This document shows, piece after piece, positions 1 through 8,357 of a stretch of DNA of 64,000 nucleotides. Within the stretch, counting starts at the first letter, position 1. Every line of letters starts with the position of its first letter. This DNA comes from Mycobacterium sp. SMC-4 (GTDB taxonomy: Bacteria; Actinomycetota; Actinomycetes; Mycobacteriales; Mycobacteriaceae). The stretch lies in contig NZ_CP079869.1 in assembly GCF_025263265.1 (NCBI RefSeq), positions 1,178,001 to 1,242,000 of the forward strand. Direction: 5' to 3'. The position numbers and the translations under genes were made by a program. A model generated the notes under the pieces. It was not told where the DNA came from. It did not search any database and saw nothing but the letters and a program-made list of their open reading frames with translations.

Positions 1-193
1 GCAGATCACTCCCGATCCTACGAGCTTTCCCCGTTCCCATCCGTCTGTGGTGCAACAACACCCTCCGGAGCGCTTCAATCCGCCGCCGAGCTGGCCACTC
101 CCAGCGGACTTCACTCCGGGGCCCGGGTGGGCACCGGACCCGTCTTGGCCGCCTGCACCGGCGGGATGGAGGTTCTGGGTTGGCAACCGTTGA
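1..193 (+). CDS. 3' end of Pro/Trp-rich protein (partial)
   Basis: The reading frame is open from the window edge and stops at TGA 191-193, so only about 63 C-terminal residues are visible. They are extremely rich in proline, tryptophan and phenylalanine, with repeating blocks such as FNPPPSWP and PGPGWAPDPSWPP and the end WRFWVGNR. Tails of this type are common on actinobacterial small membrane or DUF2510-like proteins. That link is recalled family knowledge, and the N-terminal part that would decide the function lies outside the window. The gene runs in the same direction as the lipoprotein gene 80 bases downstream and may share its transcript. Codon use is typical of the neighbourhood. Confidence 0.6.
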   Translation, partial: QITPDPTSFPRSHPSVVQQHPPERFNPPPSWPLPADFTPGPGWAPDPSWPPAPAGWRFWVGNR

Positions 194-272
194 CCGCCTG
201 TCATACCGAACATCCTGGCAGGGGGTTCACCCGTCCAGCGGTGGTCTGGATCGTACGGTGAGGGGGAGAAGA

Positions 273-650
273 GTGCACCGGCGGATTCTGGCAGGGCGCG
301 GATCAAGGCCTGCGCTAATCTCGAAAGGCGCTGCTGCGATGCTATTTTCATTGTTCTTCGCAGTGGCGTGTGGCGGCGCGGGCGGACTCGGGCAATCGAA
401 GGGAGTTACCTGCGACGAGTACTCGCAGAAGCAGTATGCCCCTGCGGGAATCGGCGGGGAGGCACAGAGTTCGGACCTCTTGGACCTGCTAGAGCAACAC
501 AACTTGCCGTGGAGCGTTTCTCTGGTTGGTGAGGTGCAAAGCCAAGTCAATGCGTTCTGCGGCAGACCCAGCCCCAAAGGGGGACAACCGGCCAAGCGCA
601 ACAATGATCGCCCGATCGATGAAGGCGTCGACTGGACCCAAATCGGATAG
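273..650 (+). CDS. putative small lipoprotein
   Basis: This is a 125-residue protein of unknown function. Starting from GTG 273, which has a purine-rich GGGGGAGAAGA stretch just upstream, the N-terminus has an arginine-rich n-region, a hydrophobic core (AAAMLFSLFFAVA) and a lipobox-like FAVAC at about residue 33. This predicts membrane anchoring through a lipidated cysteine. The mature part has two further cysteines (in VTCDEY and NAFCG) separated by a leucine-rich helix, a pattern seen in small mycobacterial exported proteins. An upstream start at about 180 would leave the signal peptide buried, so the later start is preferred. The function is unknown, and the partner in the operon is the Pro/Trp-rich gene upstream. 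Confidence 0.55.
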   Translation: MHRRILAGRGSRPALISKGAAAMLFSLFFAVACGGAGGLGQSKGVTCDEYSQKQYAPAGIGGEAQSSDLLDLLEQHNLPWSVSLVGEVQSQVNAFCGRPSPKGGQPAKRNNDRPIDEGVDWTQIG

Positions 651-749
651 GCGCGGGGAGAATGTCTGGCTCTGCGTAGGAGAGGCCGTTTGGCCGAAAG
701 GCTCGTAGTGCTGCTATCGCACAAAGCGCCCGGTTGCTCGGCGTATGGG

Positions 750-1613
750 TTACTCGCCGGATGCCGCCTGCTTCTCGATCAGGTCGCCGAGCATCTGTGC
801 GACCACCGATTCCACCTGCGATTCGATCGACGACGCCAGCGTGGCCCCGACCGCAGCCACGGCCTGGGTACGGAACCGCACCAATGTGGTGATCAGCTGG
901 GCGACTTCGACATCGTCGGGCATGGCGGCACCGGGGTTGATCTTGTCGACGACCTCTTCCAGGCCGGCCTGCACCAGGATCGCGCTGATCTGATCCAGCA
1001 GCGGGGCCACCTGCTCGTGCAGGTCGATGAGTTTGTCCCATGCCACCCCGTACTGGCGGATCTCGGTGAACGCGTCCACCAGTGTCGGCCGCATGACTGT
1101 GGCGTGTTCGTCGTCGTCGATCCGGACGATGCCCAGCGCCACCAGCCGGTCGAACGCGTCCGAATCGTCGATCAACCGTCGTGCCGCGGTCAGCGGCATC
1201 CGCTGCGGCTTCTCGGTGGCCCAGCTACCCGCGATGGCCGATTCAAGGCCCAGCATGTCGCCGAGGTCTTTGCCCTGTTCCCACGTCGAGAGCATCTCCT
1301 TGACGTGGGCGATGTTGTACCCGCGGTCCAGCAGTGAGGTGATCAGCCGCAGCCGGGTCAGGTGGGTGTCGTTGAACAGTGCAATCCGGCCCACCCGCAG
1401 CGGCGGGTGCAGTAGACCGCGGTCGCGGTAGACGCGGATGTTGCGGGTGGTGGTGCCGGCCAGCCGGGCGAGCTCGTCGATGCGGTACTCGCCGGAGTCG
1501 GCGGCGCCGTGCGGTTGCACCGCGGCGTCGAACAACTGCGACACCGCATTCTCGATGACGTCTCGCGAGCCGCGGCGAACGCGCCGCAGAATCGTCTGGA
1601 TCGGCCCGGACAT
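750..1613 (-). CDS. MerR-family transcriptional regulator
   Basis: The protein has 287 residues. A MerR-type winged helix-turn-helix lies at about residues 43-112 (YRIDELARLAG, TTRNIRVYRDRGLL, and the arginine-rich wing with DRGYNIAHV). A long helical C-terminal domain without conserved metal-binding cysteines follows, which argues against a metal sensor and for a ligand-sensing or orphan type. Its ATG lies one base after the stop of the monooxygenase gene (TGA-G-ATG), so it is the last gene of the hydrolase-SDR-diiron-monooxygenase operon and probably translationally coupled. A regulator at the end of a catabolic operon often controls that operon; here this is inference. A candidate operator is the near-palindrome at 5931-5958. 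Confidence 0.85.
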   Translation of the reverse strand: MSGPIQTILRRVRRGSRDVIENAVSQLFDAAVQPHGAADSGEYRIDELARLAGTTTRNIRVYRDRGLLHPPLRVGRIALFNDTHLTRLRLITSLLDRGYNIAHVKEMLSTWEQGKDLGDMLGLESAIAGSWATEKPQRMPLTAARRLIDDSDAFDRLVALGIVRIDDDEHATVMRPTLVDAFTEIRQYGVAWDKLIDLHEQVAPLLDQISAILVQAGLEEVVDKINPGAAMPDDVEVAQLITTLVRFRTQAVAAVGATLASSIESQVESVVAQMLGDLIEKQAASGE

Positions 1614-1614
1614 C

Positions 1615-3108
1615 TCAGGCCGTCGAGGTCACTTCACGGGGCCGCACCTGGTGGGCGACCGCGTGGAAGTCCTCGAATCGGAACCGTCGCATCTGTCGAA
1701 GATACTGCGTCGCGAAACCGGGGTACATCGAGGCGTTGAAACCGTCGGCTGTCAGGTACCAGCTGTGACATCCCGACATCCAGGTCGTCTTGGTCAACCG
1801 CTGCTGCATCCGCTCGTTGTAGCGTGCCTGGGCCTCGGCGCGCACATCGAGATAACGAAGGTTCTGAGCCAGGATGGTGGTGACCCCGGTGACGGCGTAG
1901 TCGATCTGGCCCTCGACGTAGACCAACAGTGAGTTGTGGCCGGGCCCGGAGTTCGGTCCCGTCATGAAGAACAGGTTCGGGTAACCGTGCACGCTGGCGC
2001 TCTTGTAGGCCTGCGCGTGGCCGGCCCACTCCTGTTGTAGGGATCGTCCGCCGAGTCCGGTGACCGGGAATGGGGGGCCGGTCAGGTGCACGTCGTACCC
2101 GGTGGCGAACACGATCGCGTCGAGATGGTGTTCGATGCCGTCGCTGGTGCGGATGCCGGCCGGGCTGATGGTGGCGATCGGCCAGGTGATCAGCTTGCAG
2201 TTGTCCCGCTGGAGCGCCGGGTAATAGTCGCTGGACATCAGCATGCGTTTGCAGCCCGGGGTGAAGTCGGGAGTGAGCTGGCGACGCAGCCACCGATCCT
2301 TGACCTGGGCATGCAGATGAGCCTTGGCCAGCCGGGCGACCACCGCCGACATCGGCGATTTCCACACCAGGGCGGTTGCGCTGGCTTCGTGCCCCCAGAA
2401 CAGCATCTGCCGGGCAATCTGCTGGGTGGCAGGGACTTTGGCAAACAGCTCCTGCACGGCTGCGGGCATGCTGACGTCGATCCGGGGCAACACCCAGCCC
2501 GGGGTTCGTTGGAAGACCTTGACGAACTCGGCTTTCTTGACCAGCTCCGGGACGATCTGCACCGCACTGGCGCCGGTGCCGATGACCGCGACACGTTTGC
2601 CGGTGACGTCGTAGTCGTGGTCCCAGGCCGCACTGTGGATCTTGGGGCCGCGGTAGCTGTCGATGCCGCGGATCTGCGGGAATGTGTGATCTGCCAATGG
2701 TCCTGAGGCCAGCACCACGGTGCGCGCCCGAAACCTCTTGCGCCGCTTGGTGGTCACCGTCCAGACTCCGGCTTGTTCGTCGAATGCCATGCCGCTGACC
2801 TCGGTGTTGAACCTGATCATCGGGCGCAGTCGGTGGTGGTCGGTCATCGCCTCGATGTGCGCGCAGATTTCGCTGCCCGAGGGGTAGGCCCGGGACCATG
2901 ACGGGTTCTTGACGAACGAGTACGAGTAGAGCAGCGACGGGATGTCGCAGGCCACCCCGGGATAGGTGTTGTCACGCCAGGTGCCGCCGACCCGGTCGCC
3001 GCGCTCGACGATCACGATGTCGTCGACGCCGGCTTCTCGGAGTTTGATGGCGGTGCCCAGGCCGGTGAATCCGGCTCCGACGATGAGGGTGTCGTGGATG
3101 TCGGCCAT
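1615..3108 (-). CDS. flavin monooxygenase (Baeyer-Villiger type)
   Basis: This 497-residue protein probably inserts oxygen into ketones or oxidises heteroatoms using FAD and NADPH. The FAD-binding Rossmann motif GAGFTG is at residues 11-16 and the second dinucleotide motif GTGASA at about 177-182. Between them is a Baeyer-Villiger-type fingerprint, YRGPKIHSAAWD (about 152-163), in which the usual first Phe is Tyr. Length and layout fit the EthA/MymA-like family of mycobacteria. The ATG follows the stop of the diiron gene by one base (TGA-C-ATG). The neighbouring hydrolase, SDR and ferritin-like genes suggest stepwise oxidation of a lipid, alcohol or ketone: alcohol to ketone by SDR, ketone to ester by this enzyme, ester cleavage by the hydrolase. 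The substrate is unknown. Confidence 0.88.
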   Translation of the reverse strand: MADIHDTLIVGAGFTGLGTAIKLREAGVDDIVIVERGDRVGGTWRDNTYPGVACDIPSLLYSYSFVKNPSWSRAYPSGSEICAHIEAMTDHHRLRPMIRFNTEVSGMAFDEQAGVWTVTTKRRKRFRARTVVLASGPLADHTFPQIRGIDSYRGPKIHSAAWDHDYDVTGKRVAVIGTGASAVQIVPELVKKAEFVKVFQRTPGWVLPRIDVSMPAAVQELFAKVPATQQIARQMLFWGHEASATALVWKSPMSAVVARLAKAHLHAQVKDRWLRRQLTPDFTPGCKRMLMSSDYYPALQRDNCKLITWPIATISPAGIRTSDGIEHHLDAIVFATGYDVHLTGPPFPVTGLGGRSLQQEWAGHAQAYKSASVHGYPNLFFMTGPNSGPGHNSLLVYVEGQIDYAVTGVTTILAQNLRYLDVRAEAQARYNERMQQRLTKTTWMSGCHSWYLTADGFNASMYPGFATQYLRQMRRFRFEDFHAVAHQVRPREVTSTA

Positions 3109-3109
3109 G

Positions 3110-4051
3110 TCAGGCCGCCGGCTCGTGGGTGAGCTCCTTGAACCAGCTCGGGATCGGTTTCAACAGCGCCTTGGGGTAAAGATCGGAAGCCCACACCATG
3201 GAGTTGGCCAGCAGGTGGTAGGGGTGGCGCGGTTTGACCACCATGGCGGCGTGCCGGCGCAACACCCGGTAAGTGGGCACCCGGTGGGTGTGCTCCCCGC
3301 GCTCGCCGAGTGTCTGGAACCGCTTGACTGCGTTGTAGAGGCGCTCGGGTTCCAGTCCCATGCCGACGATTTCATTGCGGATCCGGTTGAGCAGCGGGAT
3401 GTACATCACCGCTCCGAGGATCAGGCCGGGAGTGGCGACGTTGCCGATGAACTCGATGGCCAGCCGGCGCAGATCGGCGTGGCCGATCATGTTGAGTACC
3501 TCGAAATCAACAGCAATATGCCGGGATTCGTCGTTGTTGATCTTCTCGAAAACCTGGTGACAGACCGGATCGTGTACCTCTTCGAGCAGGAATTTCAGCA
3601 GTGCGCCGTCGAGGGCGACCTCAAGCATCGGGATCACCGTGCCCAGGATGGACAACGACATGTCGTCGGCGTAGGTGTCCAGCCAGTCCATCGCCAGCCG
3701 GATGTTGACGTTGGGTTCGGGCATCTCCACCTGCCCATCTCCCGCCGCTCCGTCGTCGAGCATGCCCCAGCGTTTCATCAGCGCCAGTTCGGCATTGGCA
3801 TGTCGCTGCTCTTCGGCGTGGAAGTAGCGGTAGATCTCGGCGATCGTCGGGGTGGGAGCTTTCTTGGCCAGTGCGGCGAATCCGCGCGCACCGATGTTCT
3901 CGATCCAGCACAGATCGGCCATGAACGCTTTGAGTTTGGGGCGCTGTTCGTCGGTGATCAGTTCTGCACCCGGGGCGTCCCAGTCGATGTCGGCCAGTGC
4001 CCACTGCCGGTCTTTGATCTTCGCCAGCATGGTGTCCATGTCGATCGCCAT
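3110..4051 (-). CDS. ferritin-like diiron (metal-dependent hydrolase-like) protein
   Basis: The protein has 313 residues. The start ATG at 4051 has a perfect AGGAGG five bases upstream; longer upstream readings would run through the SDR gene. A helical bundle carries metal-ligand motifs of ferritin-like diiron proteins: Glu51 (WIEN), EEQRH at 80-84, Glu144 region (MLEVALD) and DESRH at 174-178. Mycobacterial homologues are often annotated as metal-dependent hydrolases, but the E-x-x-H pairs point to a diiron oxygenase or oxidase fold. No signal peptide is present. It lies between SDR and monooxygenase genes in one operon and may supply another oxidation step. The exact reaction is not deducible from the sequence. 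Confidence 0.75.
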   Translation of the reverse strand: MAIDMDTMLAKIKDRQWALADIDWDAPGAELITDEQRPKLKAFMADLCWIENIGARGFAALAKKAPTPTIAEIYRYFHAEEQRHANAELALMKRWGMLDDGAAGDGQVEMPEPNVNIRLAMDWLDTYADDMSLSILGTVIPMLEVALDGALLKFLLEEVHDPVCHQVFEKINNDESRHIAVDFEVLNMIGHADLRRLAIEFIGNVATPGLILGAVMYIPLLNRIRNEIVGMGLEPERLYNAVKRFQTLGERGEHTHRVPTYRVLRRHAAMVVKPRHPYHLLANSMVWASDLYPKALLKPIPSWFKELTHEPAA

Positions 4052-4059
4052 TGATCCTC

Positions 4060-4914
4060 CTAGGTGGTGACGCGGGTGGTCAGGCCGGCGGCGCGGGTGT
4101 ACACCGTCGGGGTGAAACGTTTGATCCCCCAACCGATCCGAGCTTCGGGCTGTGGCATGCAGTACAGGCCACCGCGGTCGAGGGTGTCCAGGCACGTGCG
4201 CGCGACCCGCTCGGGGGAGAAGCCGATCCAGCGCATCAGTTGTTCGGCGAGGTCTCGGGACTGCGCCGAGATGACACCGGCATCGCCACCGGATGTGACG
4301 ATGTTGGTCTTGACGAACGTCGGGCACAGCACCGTGACGTTGACCCCGGTGCCGGCCAGCTCGGCGGCCAGGGTCTCCGACAGCGACAGGGTGCCTGCCT
4401 TGCTGACGTTGTAGGCGGCCATGCCGGGCGCGGCGCCGAACGCCGCCGCGGACGCGACGTTGATGATGCCCGCCGGGCGGCCGGCCTCCCGCAGGATCGG
4501 GGCGAACACATGACATCCGTGGATCGGGCCCCACAGGTTGATCTCCAGGACCCGTTGCCAGACGGCGAGGTCGGTGGCTCCGATGACGGTGCCACCGGCG
4601 CCGACGCCGGCGTTGTTGATCACCAGCGTGGGTGGCCCGCCGAACCATGACTGCGACTCCTCGGCGAGTCGACGCACCTCGGCGACGTCGGTGACGTCGC
4701 ACCGCAGCGCATGAGCCTGGGCGCCGCCGGCGCGCAGGGTGTCGGCGGTGGTCGAGGCGGCGTCGGGGTCGATGTCGCTGCAGACCACCCGCCCGCCGCG
4801 GCGGGCCAGCTCGGCGGCGAAGGCGGCCCCGATACCGCTTCCCGCGCCGGTGATCACCGCGTCGGCGGCCTGAGTACGTTTGGTGCGCAACGGCAATCCC
4901 GGAATGCTGAGCAT
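4060..4914 (-). CDS. short-chain dehydrogenase/reductase
   Basis: This is a classical SDR of about 284 residues. It shows the nucleotide-binding TGAGSGIG motif near residue 23, NNAG, a catalytic serine in the NVASAAAF strand and the YNVSK catalytic Tyr-Lys pair. An acidic residue after the second strand (SDID) favours NAD(H). ATG 4914 sits two bases after the hydrolase stop; a GTG nine bases upstream (4923) that overlaps the hydrolase is an alternative. Its stop codon overlaps the ribosome-binding site of the diiron gene, so the operon is tightly packed. It probably oxidises an alcohol to the ketone that the monooxygenase uses, by analogy with the mymA operon of M. tuberculosis. Confidence 0.85.
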   Translation of the reverse strand: MLSIPGLPLRTKRTQAADAVITGAGSGIGAAFAAELARRGGRVVCSDIDPDAASTTADTLRAGGAQAHALRCDVTDVAEVRRLAEESQSWFGGPPTLVINNAGVGAGGTVIGATDLAVWQRVLEINLWGPIHGCHVFAPILREAGRPAGIINVASAAAFGAAPGMAAYNVSKAGTLSLSETLAAELAGTGVNVTVLCPTFVKTNIVTSGGDAGVISAQSRDLAEQLMRWIGFSPERVARTCLDTLDRGGLYCMPQPEARIGWGIKRFTPTVYTRAAGLTTRVTT

Positions 4915-4916
4915 GG

Positions 4917-5912
4917 TCAGCACGCCCGCTCGATGTCTGCGTCGCGCAAGGCGTCGGTGATGAATGCGGCGATGGTTCTCATCGCGGGTGCGGCTTCGGG
5001 TGACATCCGGGGCAGCGCTTGAAAGACATGCACCTGGTCCGGCCAGATCTGTAGTTCACACCGGCTGCCGGCGGCACGCAGGTCCTCGGCCAGCGCGATG
5101 GCATCGGCGGCGAGCATCTCCGCACCGCCGGCCTGGATCAACGTCGGGGGCAGGATACGCCCGGTGGCGACGTCGAGAGCCAGTCGCGGATGGTCGGTCT
5201 CGACGCCGTGGCAGTACAGCCTGACCAGCCGGACGGCATGGTGGGAACGGATGGTGGGGTCGGGGCGGGTGTGTTCGCGGGATCGGGCCAGCGTGAATGT
5301 CAGGTCGATCAGCGGGGAGAGCAGCACCAGTGCGGCCGGGTGGCGAATGTCTGGCTGGAGCAGCAAGTCCACCGAGAGATGTCCGCCCGCGGAGTCACCG
5401 GCCACCACGATGCGTTCCGGGGCGATCTCGCAGTGTTCGGTGAGCCAGTCCCAGCCGCGGCGGACATCCTCGGCGGCGGTGGGGAATCGGTGCCGGGGTG
5501 CCAGCCGGTAGTCGACGCTGAAGACGGGCAGACCGGTCAGGCGTGACAGCCAGGACGCCAGCCGCCGGTGGGTGCGGGTCGAGCACAGCGCGTAGCCGCT
5601 GCCGTGGACGAAGTAGACCGTCGCGGTGGTGGTGTCACCGGAAACCCCTCGGCCCCAGACCCATTCGCCGCGCAGGCGATGTCCGTCGGCGGTTCTGACG
5701 TCGACCTGCTCGACGCGGGTGCCGGCCAGTGAGGGCCCGAATGCATCCATGAGTCGGGCGACGATCTGGCGGGACGCCCACAGGCCCCACGGTTGTCCCG
5801 GGGGAAGCGCTGCGCTGATCTGGCGCAGGGTCAGGCTGCTCAGTGCTGCGGCACTGCGTGACTGCCAGGAACCGCGGCCGGACGGTGACGGCGCTGTCTC
5901 GTCGAAGGGCAT
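4917..5912 (-). CDS. alpha/beta hydrolase (HSL/Lip family esterase)
   Basis: This 331-residue esterase or lipase is of the hormone-sensitive lipase type. The oxyanion-hole motif appears as HGSGY instead of the usual HGGG, and the nucleophile elbow is GDSAGG. The Asp and His of the triad are probably in the PTLIQAGGAEML and DQVHVFQ regions. A YRLAP motif typical of the family is present. The ATG at 5912 is preferred because an upstream in-frame start at 5954 would lie inside the predicted operator. It is the first gene of the five-gene minus-strand operon. Its probable role is to hydrolyse an ester, either a host or environmental lipid or the product of the monooxygenase step. Confidence 0.85.
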   Translation of the reverse strand: MPFDETAPSPSGRGSWQSRSAAALSSLTLRQISAALPPGQPWGLWASRQIVARLMDAFGPSLAGTRVEQVDVRTADGHRLRGEWVWGRGVSGDTTTATVYFVHGSGYALCSTRTHRRLASWLSRLTGLPVFSVDYRLAPRHRFPTAAEDVRRGWDWLTEHCEIAPERIVVAGDSAGGHLSVDLLLQPDIRHPAALVLLSPLIDLTFTLARSREHTRPDPTIRSHHAVRLVRLYCHGVETDHPRLALDVATGRILPPTLIQAGGAEMLAADAIALAEDLRAAGSRCELQIWPDQVHVFQALPRMSPEAAPAMRTIAAFITDALRDADIERAC

Positions 5913-5930
5913 GTGACGGATGCAACCCGC

Positions 5931-5958
5931 AATAGCGACATTTGTCAATGTCACTATT
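5931..5958. promoter_or_regulatory. 28-bp near-palindromic operator
   Basis: The arms AATAG-C-GACATT and AATGTC-A-CTATT flank a TGTC centre. Eleven of twelve arm positions pair. On the minus strand the element contains TTGACA (complement of 5943-5948), a good -35 box for the hydrolase operon, so a bound repressor would block it. It lies 18 bases upstream of the hydrolase ATG and 22 bases upstream of the imuA' -35 box. The cognate regulator is unknown; the operon-terminal MerR protein or a distant TetR are candidates. Confidence 0.6.
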
Positions 5959-5980
5959 TGGCATTGGCACTGTGTGTCGG

Positions 5981-6010
5981 TTGACGCTTGTCGGCGGGTG
6001 GGTGTTTACT
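5981..6010 (+). promoter_or_regulatory. predicted imuA'-imuB promoter
   Basis: TTGACG at 5981-5986 and TTTACT at 6005-6010 are separated by 18 bases. The predicted start of transcription falls just before the SOS box at 6018, so LexA binding would cover the start site. This is prediction from consensus only. Confidence 0.5.
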
Positions 6011-6017
6011 GGCTGAA

Positions 6018-6033
6018 TCGAACAAAGTTTCGA
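6018..6033. promoter_or_regulatory. SOS box (LexA site) of imuA'-imuB
   Basis: TCGAAC-AAAG-TTTCGA matches the mycobacterial LexA consensus TCGAAC-N4-GTTCGA at 11 of 12 positions. It lies 37 bases upstream of the imuA' GTG and just after the predicted -10 box. DNA-damage induction of this operon is known in mycobacteria. Confidence 0.8.
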
Positions 6034-6069
6034 ACAACGGATGTGTCGGATGGTGTGAGAGGTGCTGTT

Positions 6070-6777
6070 GTGACGACGCCAATGGGTCAGAAGAGGTGCT
6101 CGGTCACGCGTGCTGAACAGGTAGAACAGCTTCGAAAGCAGATGGCCTCGATCTCCGGCAAGGTGGGCGTCAGCCGTCGGGCCGCGGTTCCCGTCGTTGA
6201 GCGGTCGTCGCCGCCAGATTCTTTGCTGACGGACCCGGATTCCTTGCCCGAACCGCTGGCCGAGATGCTTCCGACGTCGTTGCCACGGGGCATGGTGGCG
6301 GTGGTGTCGGGTGCCCGTTCCCTTCAGCTCGGTCTGGTGGCGGCGGTCACCGCCTCCGGGGGCCACGTGGCCATCATCGGCCAGCCGGACGTCGGACTGC
6401 TGGCCGCTGTCGAGATGGGCGCCGATCTGAGCAGGATCGCGGTGATCCCCGAACCGGGGGCCGATCCGGTCGAGGTGGCCGCGGTGTTGATGGACGGGAT
6501 GGACCTGGTGGTACTGGGTCTGGGTGGTCGTTGTGTACCGGCGACGCGGGCCAGGGCATTGGTGGCGAGAGCCCGGCAGCGTGGGTGCACCCTGCTGGTC
6601 GCCGACGGCGACTGGCAGGGTGCGTCCACCCGGCTGGAGGCCCGGGTCAGCGGCTACGAGATCACCGGTGGCCGGGGTGGGCAGCCGGTCCCGGGGTGTG
6701 GGCGGATCGGCCGGGTGCGGTTGGCCACCCGCGCTCGCGGCCGGTTCGCGGGCCCGGCGCGCGCCGTGGGCAGCTGA
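6070..6777 (+). CDS. imuA': ImuA' mutasome accessory protein
   Basis: This 235-residue RecA/SulA-like fold protein is required with ImuB and DnaE2 for damage-induced mutagenesis in mycobacteria. The start chosen is GTG 6070, preceded by GAGAGG at a good distance and placed downstream of the SOS box; an open frame further upstream would run through the promoter. The N-terminal helix ([10 protein letters not shown]) is followed by a degenerate ATPase core ([25 protein letters not shown]) without a normal Walker A lysine. The C-terminus is basic ([15 protein letters not shown]). imuB follows after 8 bases, so the two form an operon, as in M. tuberculosis Rv3395c-Rv3394c. Confidence 0.85.
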   Translation: MTTPMGQKRCSVTRAEQVEQLRKQMASISGKVGVSRRAAVPVVERSSPPDSLLTDPDSLPEPLAEMLPTSLPRGMVAVVSGARSLQLGLVAAVTASGGHVAIIGQPDVGLLAAVEMGADLSRIAVIPEPGADPVEVAAVLMDGMDLVVLGLGGRCVPATRARALVARARQRGCTLLVADGDWQGASTRLEARVSGYEITGGRGGQPVPGCGRIGRVRLATRARGRFAGPARAVGS

Positions 6778-6785
6778 GCGGGCCG

Positions 6786-8357
6786 GTGGAACAGAGCAGG
6801 GTCCTTGCACTGTGGTGCATGGACTGGCCGGCGGTCGCGGCGGCGGCCGCCGCCGAGCTGCCTGCCACGGTCCCGGTGGCGGTCACCCTGGCCAACCGCG
6901 TCATCGCCTGCTCGGCAGCCGCCCGGGCAGCCGGAGTTCGTCGGGGGCTGCGCCGACGGGAATCGCAGGCCCGCTGCCCGGAACTGCACGTCGTCACCGC
7001 CGACCGCACCCGCGATGCCCGGTATTTCGAGCGGGTGACCGCAGCGGTCGACGAGCTGGTTCCGCGGGCTGAAGTGCTGCGCCCGGGGCTGTTGGTGCTG
7101 GCGGTGCGCGGCGCGGCCCGCTACTTCGGATCCGAACAGGCCGCTGCCGAACGTCTGGTCGACGCGGTGGCCGCAGCAGGTGCCGAGTGTCAGGTCGGCA
7201 TCGCCGATCAGCTGCCCACAGCGGTGTTCGCTGCGCGGGCGGGTCGCATCGTCGCCTCCGGCGCGGATGCGGCGTTTCTGTCGGAGCTGTCGGTCCGGCA
7301 GCTGGCATCCGAGCCGAGTCTTTCCTCGGCCCCGCGTGATGACCTGGTGGACCTGTTGTGGCGGATGGGAATTCGAACCATAGGGCAGTTTGCCGCACTG
7401 TCCCGCAGTGATGTCGCGTCCCGTTTCGACGCCGACGCGGTGATCGCGCACCGGGTGGCTCGCGGTGAGCCGGCCCGCGGTCCGTCCGGGCGGGAACCGG
7501 ACGACGAGCTCGATGTGATGATGCAGTGCGATCCGCCCATCGACCGGGTGGACGCGGCGGCCTTCGCGGGACGATCGTTGGCCGGGATGCTGCACCGCAG
7601 CCTGGCCGCGGCGGGGGTGGGGTGTACCCGGCTGGCCATCCACGCCGCCACCGCCAACGGCCGGGAACTGGAACGGGTATGGCGGTGCGCCGAACCGTTG
7701 ACCGAGGACGCCACCGCCGACCGGGTGCGCTGGCAACTCGACGGCTGGTTGAACTGCCGTACCGAGCACGACCGGCCGGGTGCGCCGATCACACTGCTGC
7801 GGTTGCGTCCGGTGGAGGTGGTCTCGGCCGAGGCGCTGCAGTTACCGCTGTGGGGCGGTGTGGGTGAGGAAGACAGGTTGCGCGCGCGCCGGGCACTGGT
7901 CCGGGTCCAGGGTCTGCTCGGCCCGGACGCCGTCCGGGTTCCGGTGCTCAGCGGGGGCCGCAGTCCCGCCGAGCGCATCACCTTCACCCCGCTCGGCGAC
8001 GAGGTGGTTCCGCAGGCCGATCCCCGGCAGCCGTGGCCCGGTCAACTGCCCGAGCCGTCACCGACGGTATTGCTCGACGACCCGATCGAGCTCTTCGACG
8101 CCGACGGGGAACCGGTGCGGGTCAGCGGGCGGGGATTGTTCTCCGCGGACCCGTTCCGGCTGGTCGCCGCGGGGCGATCGGGCCGGGTGTCCTGGTGGGC
8201 CGGTCCCTGGCCGGTCGACGAGCGTTGGTGGGATCCGGTCCCGACCAGAAGCGGTAGGGCGGTCAGGGCGCAGGTCCTCATCGGTGCGGATCCGCCGCAG
8301 GCGCTGCTGCTGTGTTACCGGCAGCGCCGGTGGTACCTCGAAGGTGCCTACGAGTAG
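6786..8357 (+). CDS. imuB: ImuB, Y-family polymerase-like mutasome hub
   Basis: The protein has 523 residues from GTG 6786. It has the fold of a Y-family DNA polymerase (N-terminal LALWCMDWPAVAAA, helix-hairpin region VDLLWRMGIRTIGQFAAL) but, as is known for ImuB, lacks the acidic catalytic residues of active polymerases. A clear beta-clamp binding motif QLPLWG is at residues 352-357, the same position as I recall for M. tuberculosis ImuB. Known role: it connects DnaE2 to the sliding clamp, with ImuA' as partner. The long C-terminal region is tryptophan-rich. Its last ten bases overlap the convergent nucleoside hydrolase gene. Confidence 0.92.
   Translation: MEQSRVLALWCMDWPAVAAAAAAELPATVPVAVTLANRVIACSAAARAAGVRRGLRRRESQARCPELHVVTADRTRDARYFERVTAAVDELVPRAEVLRPGLLVLAVRGAARYFGSEQAAAERLVDAVAAAGAECQVGIADQLPTAVFAARAGRIVASGADAAFLSELSVRQLASEPSLSSAPRDDLVDLLWRMGIRTIGQFAALSRSDVASRFDADAVIAHRVARGEPARGPSGREPDDELDVMMQCDPPIDRVDAAAFAGRSLAGMLHRSLAAAGVGCTRLAIHAATANGRELERVWRCAEPLTEDATADRVRWQLDGWLNCRTEHDRPGAPITLLRLRPVEVVSAEALQLPLWGGVGEEDRLRARRALVRVQGLLGPDAVRVPVLSGGRSPAERITFTPLGDEVVPQADPRQPWPGQLPEPSPTVLLDDPIELFDADGEPVRVSGRGLFSADPFRLVAAGRSGRVSWWAGPWPVDERWWDPVPTRSGRAVRAQVLIGADPPQALLLCYRQRRWYLEGAYE

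Noticed and set aside
5931..5958. Palindrome as a KstR, KstR2 or LexA site
   Set aside because: It lacks the AAC/GTT core spacing of KstR, the AAGCAAG arms of KstR2 and the TCGAAC arms of LexA.
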